From Pontibacter rufus (GTDB taxonomy: Bacteria; Bacteroidota; Bacteroidia; Cytophagales; Hymenobacteraceae), in contig NZ_JADQDR010000012.1 in the NCBI RefSeq assembly GCF_015694705.1, positions 62,001 through 126,000 of the forward strand: DNA of 64,000 nucleotides, given 5' to 3'. Shown piece after piece: positions 14,569 through 22,549 of this stretch. How positions within the stretch are numbered: the first letter of the stretch is position 1; each line of letters starts with the position of its first letter. The position numbers and the translations under genes were made by a program. The notes beneath the pieces were generated by a model. The model searched no databases. It had not been told where the DNA came from and saw nothing but the letters and a program-made list of their open reading frames with translations.

Positions 14569-15879
14569 TTATTTTTTGCGGAATACAAGCTTTACCGGCA
14601 CCCCTGTAAAATCAAAATGCTCCCGCAACCTGTTTTCCAGGTAGCGCTGGTATGGCTCTTTGATGTACTGCGGCAGGTTACAGAAAAAAGCAAACGTCGG
14701 GTTGTGCGTCGGCAGTTGCGTAACGTACTTAATCTTCACCAGTTTGCCTTTAATAGCGGGTGGCGGATAACGCTCAATATCAGGCAGCAACTTGTCGTTC
14801 AGCTTGGAAGTAGAGATTTTCTGTGTCTTTTTATCATACACGTCCATTGCCACTTCTACCGCCTTGTGTATGCGCTGCTTGGTGAGCACCGAAGTAAAAA
14901 TAACCGGCACATACTTGATGGGCGCGATGCGCTCCAGGATATCTTCCTCAAACTTCTTGGTGGAGTGGGTATCTTTCTCTATCAGGTCCCACTTGTTCAC
15001 CAGTATCACAATGCCTTTGCGGTTTTTTTCGGCCAGCATAATAATGTTTACATCCTGCGCCTCTATGCCACGGGTAGCGTCCAGCATGATGATGCATACA
15101 TCGGCGTCTTCCAGGGCACGCACCGAGCGCATCACGGAGTAAAATTCTATGTCTTCGCTGACCTTGCTTTTGCGGCGCAGTCCGGCAGTATCCACAATAA
15201 TAAACTCTTTGCCAAAGGCATTGTAGCGTGCATCGATGGCATCGCGGGTAGTGCCGGCAACATCTGTTACAATATTACGGTCTACGCCCAGCAGCAGGTT
15301 AATAAACGAAGACTTGCCCACGTTCGGGCGGCCCAGTACCGCAATCTTCGGAATGCCTGCATCCGGATCTTCTATACCTTCGTCTTCAAAATGCCGCACA
15401 ATCTCGTCCAGCAGCTCGCCGGTGCCCGAGCCACTTTGCGATGATACCGGGTAAATCTCCTCGCCTATTCCCAAAGCATAAAATTCGTTCATCTGCTGTG
15501 CCCGTGCGGTGGTGTCAGCCTTGTTGGCCACAATCAGGATGGGTTTATCGGTGCGGCGCAATATGTTGGCAAATTCTTCGTCCAGGCTGGTCAGGCCAGC
15601 GTCTACGTCTACCATAAAAAGTATTACGTCCGCCTCCTGTATGGCCAGCTCTACCTGTTTGTTTATTTCGCTTTCAAAAATATCATCGGAGCCATGCACG
15701 TAGCCACCGGTATCAATCACAGTAAAAAATTTGCCTACCCACTCGCCGTGGCCATAGCTCCTGTCGCGGGTTACACCGCTCTCGTTGTCCATGATGGCTT
15801 TGCGCTTACCTACCAGGCGGTTAAAAAGGGTGGACTTGCCCACATTCGGGCGGCCCACAATGGCAATAATGTTCGACAT
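14569..15879 (-). CDS. der: Ribosome biogenesis GTPase Der (EngA)
   Basis: Tandem GTPase needed for 50S subunit assembly. 436 residues with two G domains: the first P-loop GRPNVGKSTLFNRLVG at residues 8-23, DTGG (G3) and NKAD (G4); the second P-loop GRPNVGKSSFINLLLG near residue 183, DTAGLRRK and NKWD; then a C-terminal KH-like domain (PPPAIKGKLVKIKYVTQL). Length and domain order are standard. It lies directly downstream of era on the same strand with a 69-bp gap, so the two assembly GTPases are probably co-transcribed. Confidence 0.97.
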   Translation of the reverse strand: MSNIIAIVGRPNVGKSTLFNRLVGKRKAIMDNESGVTRDRSYGHGEWVGKFFTVIDTGGYVHGSDDIFESEINKQVELAIQEADVILFMVDVDAGLTSLDEEFANILRRTDKPILIVANKADTTARAQQMNEFYALGIGEEIYPVSSQSGSGTGELLDEIVRHFEDEGIEDPDAGIPKIAVLGRPNVGKSSFINLLLGVDRNIVTDVAGTTRDAIDARYNAFGKEFIIVDTAGLRRKSKVSEDIEFYSVMRSVRALEDADVCIIMLDATRGIEAQDVNIIMLAEKNRKGIVILVNKWDLIEKDTHSTKKFEEDILERIAPIKYVPVIFTSVLTKQRIHKAVEVAMDVYDKKTQKISTSKLNDKLLPDIERYPPPAIKGKLVKIKYVTQLPTHNPTFAFFCNLPQYIKEPYQRYLENRLREHFDFTGVPVKLVFRKK

Positions 15880-15948
15880 TAGTAAATAATAAAATTGTTA
15901 AAGTGCCCCCGGAGCGCCTTGCCCCGAAGCTTTATGCAGTGCGCCTAC

Positions 15949-16836
15949 TTACTCGTTGTAACCGAAGCGGCGTAGCAGCCGCTGGTCGGTTCGCCAGTTT
16001 TCGTTCACGCGCACATACAAATCCAGGAAAATCTTTTTCCCGAAAAATTCCTCCATATCCACGCGAGCCTGCGTGCCTACTTTCTTCAGCATCTCGCCTT
16101 TGTGGCCAATCACAATACCTTTCTGGCTTTTGCGCTCCACGCTTATTTCGGCGCGGATACGGATAATGTCCTCTTCTTCTTTAAACTCCTCTATTACCAC
16201 TTCGCAGCTGTAAGGAATTTCTTTTTTATAGTTGAGCAGTATTTTTTCACGGATGATTTCCGACACAAAGAAACGTTCCGGCTTGTCGGTCAGTTCGTCC
16301 TTCGGGAAATAGGCCGGATGCGCGGGCATGTAATGCAGTATGCGATCAAACAGATGCTCCAGGTTGGTGCCGTGCAGGGCTGAAATCGGCAGCACCTCGG
16401 TCGGGCTCATTTTCTCCTGCCAGTAAATCATCTTATCCCTTACATCTTCTGCCGTGGCCTGGTCTATTTTGTTGATGAGCACCAGTACCGGCACCTCTGC
16501 GTGCTGCAGCCGCTTTATAACTTCTTCCTCGTCGTGCTTTTCGTAAATATCAGTTACAAAAAGTATCACATCGGCATCTTCCAGCGAGGTGCGCACAAAA
16601 CCCATCATCGACTCGTGCAACGCATATTGCGGCTTGATGATGCCGGGCGTATCAGAGTACACCAGCTGAAAGTGCTCGCCGTTCAGGATGCCCATAATAC
16701 GGTGCCTGGTGGTTTGCGCTTTGGAGGTGATAATGGACAGCTTCTCGCCTACCAGCGCATTCATCAACGTAGACTTGCCTACGTTTGGCTTGCCCACTAT
16801 ACTTACAAACCCGGCTTTATGCGGTGTCTCGGCCAT
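15949..16836 (-). CDS. era: GTPase Era
   Basis: Small-subunit assembly GTPase that binds the 3' end of 16S rRNA. 295 residues, normal length. G1 GKPNVGKSTLMNALVG (16-31), G3 DTPG, G4 NKID, and a C-terminal KH domain with VIGHKGEMLKKVGTQARVDM (~240-260) that contains the RNA-binding G-H-K-G loop. A -7 element TAATTTTG lies about 20 bases upstream of the start. It is followed by der. Confidence 0.97.
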   Translation of the reverse strand: MAETPHKAGFVSIVGKPNVGKSTLMNALVGEKLSIITSKAQTTRHRIMGILNGEHFQLVYSDTPGIIKPQYALHESMMGFVRTSLEDADVILFVTDIYEKHDEEEVIKRLQHAEVPVLVLINKIDQATAEDVRDKMIYWQEKMSPTEVLPISALHGTNLEHLFDRILHYMPAHPAYFPKDELTDKPERFFVSEIIREKILLNYKKEIPYSCEVVIEEFKEEEDIIRIRAEISVERKSQKGIVIGHKGEMLKKVGTQARVDMEEFFGKKIFLDLYVRVNENWRTDQRLLRRFGYNE

Positions 16837-16855
16837 ACGTTTAAATTTGAGGTTG

Positions 16856-16863
16856 CAAAATTA
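16856..16863 (-). promoter_or_regulatory. -7 promoter element TAATTTTG for era-der
   Basis: It matches TAnnTTTG on the minus strand, 20 bases ahead of the era start codon. Confidence 0.55.
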
Positions 16864-17103
16864 CTTCTTTTTTACGAGACGACAGCCGGATGTGTGAATT
16901 ATTGATTACCAGAACGATAAGTAAAAAGGTACAAGTATAAGAACACTAGGCATAAGCCCTGTTCGTGTCAGATAAATGGTTATAACTGCCAGAAGTTTTA
17001 AATCATGAGTTATACTTCTGAAGGTTATACTTGCTGCGCCGGAAACAATCGGTTTAGCTGTTCCCCATTTAAAACAGGAGAAACACAGCAGCCATAGTTA
17101 TAC

Positions 17104-17691
17104 TTACAGTTTCATCCAGCGCTGTATTTCCTCATCGGCAAATCTTTCGTTGCGCCAGCCTACAAATGTAGTGTGGGCAGTGGGATTGTAGTGCGTAAAC
17201 CAGGTTTGAAGAATACTTTTTATACCGGGATATTGTTTGCTGAAGCTGGCGAAATCGGTGGCGGAGATAAGCTGCTCGCTGGGTCGTGCCGGCACAGCCA
17301 CCACCACATGCTCCAGTTCGCCGGCGGTTTCCAGTTGCATAACACCCAGCGGAATTACCTCCATTACGGTGCCAGGCTCCCGGCTCTCGGCTATTACCAG
17401 TATTTTCAGGCCGTTGCCATTGCTGCTAATCTCAGTAGAAGGTATAAACCCGAAGTTAGCCAGATAAGGCAGAAACGGGATAACGCGATCCAGGCCGGCT
17501 TTCTTGTCGTTCACAAATTCCTTTGTTTCGCGGTTATAAATCAGGCGATGGCTGCTGCCGGCCGGCACTTCTATCACGGCCTGCAGTTGCCTGGCACCGG
17601 AATAGGTGGGCAGGTTAGCGTAGTCTGTTTTGCAGCCGGAGAGCAGTGCGAACACAGGAAGCAGCAGGAAAAACAGTTTTTTCATCTTCAA
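17104..17691 (-). CDS. Lipoprotein with family I inorganic pyrophosphatase fold, probably inactive
   Basis: 195 residues. Lipoprotein signal with lipobox LSGC (Cys20). The mature part aligns with family I pyrophosphatase: LQAVIEVPAG (strand with the conserved Glu), GLDRVIPF (conserved Arg), PYLANFGFIPST (matching FYPxNYGYI), LKILVIAESREPGTVMEVIP (matching DVLV...PGxVIxxRP), GVMQLETAGELEHVVVAVP, and FTHYNP near the C-terminus. The DGDPxD metal motif is replaced by NGNGLK, so all three Asp ligands are missing, and the later Asp/Lys positions are also changed. The fold assignment is from motif order; loss of activity and envelope location are inference. Confidence 0.75.
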   Translation of the reverse strand: MKMKKLFFLLLPVFALLSGCKTDYANLPTYSGARQLQAVIEVPAGSSHRLIYNRETKEFVNDKKAGLDRVIPFLPYLANFGFIPSTEISSNGNGLKILVIAESREPGTVMEVIPLGVMQLETAGELEHVVVAVPARPSEQLISATDFASFSKQYPGIKSILQTWFTHYNPTAHTTFVGWRNERFADEEIQRWMKL

Positions 17692-17739
17692 TTCTTTTGC
17701 AGGACAGGTATAAATGCCGGCCAGCTAAGTATAAATAAA

Positions 17740-17769
17740 AAAGAGGAACTGCCAAAGCAGCTCCTCTTT
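17740..17769 (-). terminator. Terminator of the rpsP-rimM-trmD-rplS operon
   Basis: Stem AAAGAGGA (17740-17747) paired with TCCTCTTT (17762-17769), extended by an inner TGC/GCA pairing. On the minus strand a run of T follows. Confidence 0.85.
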
Positions 17770-17795
17770 CACTCCAATTATAATAACAGGTATTA

Positions 17796-18149
17796 TTATC
17801 TTCTTTCTTTGATACGGGCAGCTTTGCCTTGCAGTCCTCTCAGGTAGTAAATTCTGGCTCTTCTTACTTTACCTCTTCTCACCAGTTCGATTTTCTCGAT
17901 AGAAGGCGAAAGAAGCGGGAAGATACGCTCAAGTCCGATTTGGTTAGATACTTTTCTAACAGTGAACGTCTCACCATTTGTATTTGGGTTCTTGCGCTGA
18001 ATCACAACACCCTGAAACTGCTGAATACGTTCTTTGTTACCCTCACGGATTTTAACGTGCACGTTAATGGTATCGCCGGCCTGGAACTTGGGGAAAGAGG
18101 CGCGTTTTTCAGTAGATTCCTGCTCTAGAAATTTAATTAGCTCGCTCAT
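17796..18149 (-). CDS. rplS: 50S ribosomal protein L19
   Basis: 117 residues, standard length. It contains the L19 core [15 protein letters not shown] and [15 protein letters not shown], then [20 protein letters not shown] and the basic end [16 protein letters not shown]. It is the last gene of the rpsP-rimM-trmD-rplS order known from many bacteria, but is separated from trmD by 252 bp and has its own consensus -7 element (18200-18193), so it may also be expressed independently. Confidence 0.98.
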   Translation of the reverse strand: MSELIKFLEQESTEKRASFPKFQAGDTINVHVKIREGNKERIQQFQGVVIQRKNPNTNGETFTVRKVSNQIGLERIFPLLSPSIEKIELVRRGKVRRARIYYLRGLQGKAARIKERR

Positions 18150-18192
18150 GATGGCTATGTTCTTAAAAATATCTTCTTCAAAATTCGGACTG

Positions 18193-18200
18193 CAAAGATA
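18193..18200 (-). promoter_or_regulatory. -7 promoter element TATCTTTG for rplS
   Basis: A consensus TAnnTTTG on the minus strand, 43 bases upstream of the rplS ATG, within the trmD-rplS gap. Confidence 0.6.
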
Positions 18201-18401
18201 TGCAATTATTTATTACATAAGAACCTTTACAGAAAAAAAATATAACTGCGGCCTTTGCCTTCTTAGCAGAAAGGCAGATGCAGCCTGATTTACACTTGTA
18301 AAGCCAATGTAGTGCTGCCTTATCCTCACCAAAGTTTGCCTGCCAAGCAGTATAACGTAACACCGGATAGCGATGGAACCTGCCCGGTATACAGATAATT
18401 T

Positions 18402-19079
18402 CTATTCGTCAAGCAAATCTGGGCGCCGTGCTTTGGTACGCGCAACCGCTTGTTCAAAGCGCCACTGCTCCACTTTAGGCAAATCGCCGGAAAGCAGAAT
18501 GTCGGGCACTTTCAAGCCATTGTACTCAGCAGGGCGGGTATAAACAGGCGGCGCCAGCAGCCCGTCCTGAAAAGAATCTGTTAGCGCCGAAGACTCGTCG
18601 TTGAGCACACCCGGAATAATACGGATGATGGCATCAGCCAGCACAGCCGCGCCCAGTTCTCCGCCCGATAACACATAATCGCCAATGCTGATTTCGTGGG
18701 TAACAAACAGCTGCCGTACACGCTCATCCACGCCTTTGTAATGGCCGCAAAGTATAATTACGTTATGCAGCAGCGAAAACTGGTTCACCATCCGCTGATT
18801 CAGCGTCTGTCCGTCCGGCGTCATGTAAATAACCGCGTCATAGGTGCGTGCTGCTTTTAGTTCCGAGAGGCACTTGTCAATCGGCTCGATCATCATCACC
18901 ATGCCAGCACCACCGCCAAAAGCGTAATCGTCAATCTGGCCGTGCTTGTTGATAGCATACTTGCGCAAATCATGCACATGCACCTCCACAAGCCCTTTCT
19001 GTTGTGCCCGCTTCAGTATAGAATGACTGAAAGGGCTGTCGAGCAGGTCGGGCTGGCAACTGATAATATCGAAACGCAT
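18402..19079 (-). CDS. trmD: tRNA (guanine37-N1)-methyltransferase
   Basis: Makes m1G37 in tRNAs with G36, preventing +1 frameshifts; SPOUT trefoil-knot enzyme using SAM. 225 residues, normal. Visible knot motifs are [15 protein letters not shown] (~50-65), [13 protein letters not shown] (~110-122) and [13 protein letters not shown] (~129-141). Its ATG shares the last base of the rimM stop (TAATG), so translation is probably coupled. Confidence 0.98.
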   Translation of the reverse strand: MRFDIISCQPDLLDSPFSHSILKRAQQKGLVEVHVHDLRKYAINKHGQIDDYAFGGGAGMVMMIEPIDKCLSELKAARTYDAVIYMTPDGQTLNQRMVNQFSLLHNVIILCGHYKGVDERVRQLFVTHEISIGDYVLSGGELGAAVLADAIIRIIPGVLNDESSALTDSFQDGLLAPPVYTRPAEYNGLKVPDILLSGDLPKVEQWRFEQAVARTKARRPDLLDE

Positions 19080-19657
19080 TATTGTTGTTCGTCCTCCGTG
19101 TCGGCATCATCGGCCTCGTCGGGGTTGGCAGGCTGGGTGTATACTTCAAGCAAACCTTCAGGCAGTTTTACGTGCAGTTCTCTAGCCTCATGGTCGGCGC
19201 GCAGCAGGATTTCGTCCATAACGGGTATCAGCATCTCTTGGTCTAAATAATTCATAGACATCAATTGTTGCTGCGGCAAGTCATAAAATTCCTTCACCGT
19301 ACCTAGCCGTCCATGATTTTCGTCTACTACCGTATAGCCGATCACATCATGAAAGTAAAACTGATCGTCTTCCAGTTCCGGAAGCTCATCGAGGGGCAGG
19401 TATAAAGAAGTGCCACGTAAGGCTTCAGCCTGCTCCATTGTTTTGATGTCCTCAAAACGAATGATGTAGCGGCCTTTCGGCTGCGGCTCCATGCTGTCAA
19501 TAAAAAAAGGAATCAGCCTTCCCTGTTGTTCCAGGAAGACTGATTCCAAATCATCATAATCCTCGGGATAGTCTACGTCAAAAAATGCGACTACCTGCCC
19601 TTTTGTGCCATGTGTTTTTACAATATGTCCCAGCAAAAAGCAGGCATCCTGGTTCAT
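19079..19657 (-). CDS. rimM: Ribosome maturation factor RimM
   Basis: 16S/30S maturation factor that binds S19. 192 residues, slightly long owing to an acidic tail ([15 protein letters not shown]). N-terminal RimM barrel with [15 protein letters not shown] (8-22), then a PRC-barrel with [21 protein letters not shown] and [10 protein letters not shown]. It lies between rpsP (11 bp away) and trmD (1-base overlap). Confidence 0.96.
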   Translation of the reverse strand: MNQDACFLLGHIVKTHGTKGQVVAFFDVDYPEDYDDLESVFLEQQGRLIPFFIDSMEPQPKGRYIIRFEDIKTMEQAEALRGTSLYLPLDELPELEDDQFYFHDVIGYTVVDENHGRLGTVKEFYDLPQQQLMSMNYLDQEMLIPVMDEILLRADHEARELHVKLPEGLLEVYTQPANPDEADDADTEDEQQ

Positions 19658-19668
19658 GGCACAAAAAT

Positions 19669-20208
19669 TTATGCTTGTTCTTCTGTAGTAGCTTCGCCTT
19701 CGGCAGCAGAAGCTTCTTCAGCCGGAGCCGGTGCATTAGCGGCAGCCTTATCAGCCTCACGCTGACGGATAGCCTCTGCACGTGCTTCTTTTTTCTTTGT
19801 TTCAGCTTCCAGAGCAGCTTTGCGGGCTGCATCTTTTGCAGTGCCAACATCCTGGCGCTTGCCTTCAATTTTAGCTGTTTTTGCCTGCTTCCACTCATCA
19901 AAACGCGCATCAGCCGTTTCCTGGTTAATAGCGCCTTTTACCACACCTATCTGCAGGTGTTTTTTGTACAGTATGCCTGTGTAAGAAAGCATTGCTCTTA
20001 CGGTATCTGTTGGCTGCGCACCGTTCATCACCCACTGGAACGCCTTTACCTCATCAAAATTGATAGAAGCCGGGTTGGTGTTGGGGTTGTAGGTACCTAA
20101 TTTCTCGATGAACTTACCATCACGTGGCGCTCTCGCATCAGCTACCACAATGTCGTACATAGCTGATTTTTTACGGCCTCTGCGGGCCAGCCTGATTTTT
20201 ACTGCCAT
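19669..20208 (-). CDS. rpsP: 30S ribosomal protein S16 with long C-terminal tail
   Basis: The S16 core is residues 1-~85 ([20 protein letters not shown], ...[33 protein letters not shown]). It is followed by an Ala/Glu/Lys-rich, probably helical and then disordered, tail of about 90 residues. Many bacteria stop near 80-90 residues; such tails are common in Bacteroidota. It is first gene of the operon, with a -7 element TACCTTTG (20267-20260), a TTTG at -33 spacing, and a leader hairpin at 20230-20246. Confidence 0.97.
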   Translation of the reverse strand: MAVKIRLARRGRKKSAMYDIVVADARAPRDGKFIEKLGTYNPNTNPASINFDEVKAFQWVMNGAQPTDTVRAMLSYTGILYKKHLQIGVVKGAINQETADARFDEWKQAKTAKIEGKRQDVGTAKDAARKAALEAETKKKEARAEAIRQREADKAAANAPAPAEEASAAEGEATTEEQA

Positions 20209-20229
20209 TTGCTTTTATAAATTTAAGTC

Positions 20230-20246
20230 GGCGGAACCCGTCCGCC
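20230..20246 (-). promoter_or_regulatory. Leader hairpin in the rpsP 5' UTR
   Basis: GGCGGA (20230-20235) pairs with TCCGCC (20241-20246) around a 5-base loop, between the -7 element and the rpsP start codon. It might be a structured leader; a regulatory role is not shown. Confidence 0.4.
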
Positions 20247-20259
20247 ATTTTTAGAACCG

Positions 20260-20288
20260 CAAAGGTAAAGAATTTATTTGGCTTATTT
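20260..20288 (-). promoter_or_regulatory. Promoter of rpsP operon: TTTG-N21-TACCTTTG
   Basis: The -7 element is TACCTTTG at 20267-20260 (minus strand), with TTTG about 21 bases further upstream, close to the Bacteroidota -33/-7 arrangement. Confidence 0.65.
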
Positions 20289-20583
20289 CAAAATTATCGA
20301 TCTTAAAACACCATAAGTGCCTGTCATTGTTCTCAAATCGTTAACAGGAAAAGTGCTTTGCAGAGCCTGGGGCAAAGGCAAGACAGGGCTTTGCGGACGT
20401 GCCGAAGTACTCAAGGCTGCAGGCAAGGGCTCTCAACCTCCGTAAGGATTAAGCAAAAGCAGCCATGGTTATACTTAGTGTCATGATCTTAAAACATTTC
20501 TGATGTTTCCTGCTTTTACAGTTTCAGTAGCTTCTTTACCGGTTCCGGAAAATTATACGTCAACATTTTACGCCTTATACCTG
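20268..20583. other. Intergenic region between divergent rpsP and hemH
   Basis: No protein-like ORF or RNA gene seen. It holds the upstream part of the rpsP promoter at its left end and, near 20457-20478, a stretch (AGCAGCCATGGTTATACTTA) that recurs almost identically at about 17090-17109. Confidence 0.6.
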
Positions 20584-20591
20584 TATCTTTG
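20584..20591 (+). promoter_or_regulatory. -7 promoter element TATCTTTG for hemH
   Basis: A consensus TAnnTTTG, 23 bases upstream of the hemH ATG. Confidence 0.6.
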
Positions 20592-20614
20592 CAGAGAAAA
20601 GCACTTATACTTAA

Positions 20615-21643
20615 ATGAGTAAAAAAGCCCAAGGCAAGATTGGGGTTTTGCTGGTAAACCTCGGCACACCAGACAGCCCCAATACCCCCGATGTTCGTAA
20701 ATACCTGCGCGAGTTCCTGCTCGATAAGCGCGTGATAGACATACCTGCGGTGCAACGTTATGCCTTAATCAACGGTATCATCGCCCCATTCCGGGCGCCT
20801 AAGTCCGCCAAAATATACAAGCAACTCTGGACAGAGCGAGGTTCGCCCCTGCTTTACCACGGTCAGGATTTACAACAGAAGCTGCAGGCGGCGCTGGGCC
20901 CGGATTATTACGTGGCTTTCGGGATGCGGTATCAAAGCCCAAGTATAAAAAGCGCCCTGGAAGAGCTGCGCGCGCAAAGCGTGGATCGGATTATTGTGCT
21001 GCCATTGTTTCCGCAGTACGCCTCTGCCTCAACCGGCTCGGTGCACGACAAGGTGATGGAAATTGTAAAAGACTGGTGGGTTATTCCGGACATCAAATTT
21101 ATCTCCTCCTTCTGCGATGATCCGGGTTTTATACATGCCTTTGCCACGCTGGGCAAACAGCATATGGCCCAGGATGATTATGATTTTGTAGTTTTCAGCT
21201 ACCATGGATTGCCCGAGCGACAGATACTAAAAGGCAGCGACCACGGCTACTGCCAGCTGGGCGCCTGCTGCAACAGCTACAACAAACGGAATAAATACTG
21301 TTACCGTGCTTCCTGTTTTGAAACATCGCGGTTGCTGGCCGCTGAGTTGGGCCTGCGCGAAGACCAGTACACCGTATCCTTTCAGTCCAGGCTGGGCAAA
21401 GATCCGTGGCTGAAACCATACACTGATATTATTTTGAAGGATTTGCCGGCGAAAGGCATCAGAAAGGTACTGGCCTATAGCCCCGCTTTTGTAGCCGACT
21501 GCCTGGAAACTACGATAGAAGTAGGCGAAGAATTTAAGCACCTGTTTTTAGCAGCCGGTGGCGAAAAATGGCAACTGGTAGAAAGCCTTAACTCTAATGC
21601 GCTTTGGGTAGACGCCGTGAAGGCAATGGTGCTGCGGAGCTAA
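20615..21643 (+). CDS. hemH: Ferrochelatase
   Basis: Inserts Fe2+ into protoporphyrin IX in the last step of heme synthesis. 342 residues. It starts KIGVLLVNLGTPDSP (7-21) and has FGMRYQSPSI (~106), PLFPQYASASTGS (~129), VVFSYHGLPERQI with the catalytic His (~195) and YTVSFQSRLGKDPWLKPYTD (~248). Between the last two is a Cys-rich insert (CQLGACCNSYNKRNKYCYRASC) with five Cys. Internal [2Fe-2S] clusters are known in some bacterial ferrochelatases, so this insert may bind one; that is inference. Confidence 0.95.
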   Translation: MSKKAQGKIGVLLVNLGTPDSPNTPDVRKYLREFLLDKRVIDIPAVQRYALINGIIAPFRAPKSAKIYKQLWTERGSPLLYHGQDLQQKLQAALGPDYYVAFGMRYQSPSIKSALEELRAQSVDRIIVLPLFPQYASASTGSVHDKVMEIVKDWWVIPDIKFISSFCDDPGFIHAFATLGKQHMAQDDYDFVVFSYHGLPERQILKGSDHGYCQLGACCNSYNKRNKYCYRASCFETSRLLAAELGLREDQYTVSFQSRLGKDPWLKPYTDIILKDLPAKGIRKVLAYSPAFVADCLETTIEVGEEFKHLFLAAGGEKWQLVESLNSNALWVDAVKAMVLRS

Positions 21644-21671
21644 GGGGTTGATTCTTCTTTTCTCATACTAT

Positions 21672-21785
21672 CGCAAGTTTAGCGATAGCGTAACTTGTGA
21701 TAGTATATATTTCAAGTTTTCAACTTGCTTTCTGCGATAGCAAAAAATTAAAGAAGTTGAAAATTACGCTATCACTAAACTTGCG
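21672..21785. repeat. Inverted-repeat element, family CGCAAGTTTAG, short copy
   Basis: 21672-21696 (CGCAAGTTTAGCGATAGCG...) and 21761-21785 are inverted copies with 23 of 25 matching, enclosing 64 bp. The ends share CGCAAGTTTAGNG with the larger element at 60814-61043. There is no ORF. It sits in the short gap between converging hemH and the LOG gene. Confidence 0.7.
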
Positions 21786-21843
21786 GCAGAAGGGCAACAG
21801 GATGATTGCTTATCAGAAACCGCATACTGAAAATCAGCAAATA

Positions 21844-22425
21844 CTAAATTCGTTCAAAATCAACCGGCTTATCCAAAGAAGCTTCGGCTTGGTCCCTGAT
21901 TTGCTGCAGCAACAGCAAGGCCTCATCTGCCACAACCAGGCTGTCTCGCTGCGATGCTTTTATAAAGCCTTCTTCCACACTGTGGTCAATCATTTCCAGG
22001 AACTTGTTGTAGAAGCCCTTCACGTTATAAAAAGCGACTGGCTTGCGGATAATGCCCAGCTGGTTCCAGGTAATGATTTCGTTTACCTCGTCCAGGGTGC
22101 CGAAGCCGCCCGGCATGGCAACAAATGCATCAGCGTAAGATGCCATCAGGGCTTTTCGCTCGTGCATGGTCTGCACCACATGCAACTCGGTTAGGCCGGC
22201 ATGCGCCACCTCACGGTCCACCAGGCTTTGCGGAATCACGCCGATTGCTTTTCCGCCACCGGCCAGCACGGCATCGGCTATCGTGCCCATCAAACCTACC
22301 TTGCCGCCGCCAAACACCAGAGTTATACTTTGTGCCGCCATGGCTGCACCCAGTTCGGCGGCAGCCTTGCGGTAAATATCGTTAAAGCCGTGGCTGGCTC
22401 CGCAGAAAACACCTATACTTGTCAT
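21844..22425 (-). CDS. LOG-family protein (cytokinin riboside 5'-monophosphate phosphoribohydrolase-like)
   Basis: 193-residue Rossmann-fold protein of the TIGR00730/LOG group, which hydrolyses nucleoside 5'-monophosphates to base plus ribose 5-phosphate. Seen: SIGVFCGASHG (3-13), LVFGGGKVGLMG (~36-47) and the signature MPGGFGTLDEVNEIITW (~102-118) with the PGGxGTxxE active-site motif. Bacterial members are often annotated as lysine decarboxylase-like, which is not supported. Physiological substrate unknown. Confidence 0.9.
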   Translation of the reverse strand: MTSIGVFCGASHGFNDIYRKAAAELGAAMAAQSITLVFGGGKVGLMGTIADAVLAGGGKAIGVIPQSLVDREVAHAGLTELHVVQTMHERKALMASYADAFVAMPGGFGTLDEVNEIITWNQLGIIRKPVAFYNVKGFYNKFLEMIDHSVEEGFIKASQRDSLVVADEALLLLQQIRDQAEASLDKPVDFERI

Positions 22426-22500
22426 CGTTCTTATTTATACTTGCTGATTTATACTTACTCTTTCTATACTTCTGAAGCATTGCGCGTATCACTAAAAAAC

Positions 22501-22530
22501 AAAGGCCCCAACACTGCTGCCGGGGCCTTT
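22501..22530 (-). terminator. Terminator of the cysteine desulfurase gene
   Basis: AAAGGCCCC (22501-22509) pairs with GGGGCCTTT (22522-22530). On the minus strand it is followed by GTTTTTT. Confidence 0.9.
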
Positions 22531-22549
22531 AAAGTATAACCCACCGTGC

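Noticed and set aside
22432..22475. Tandem TTTATACTT-like units read as a possible CRISPR or iteron array
   Set aside because: Spacing is irregular and the unit is the genome-wide heptamer; no spacers of constant length.
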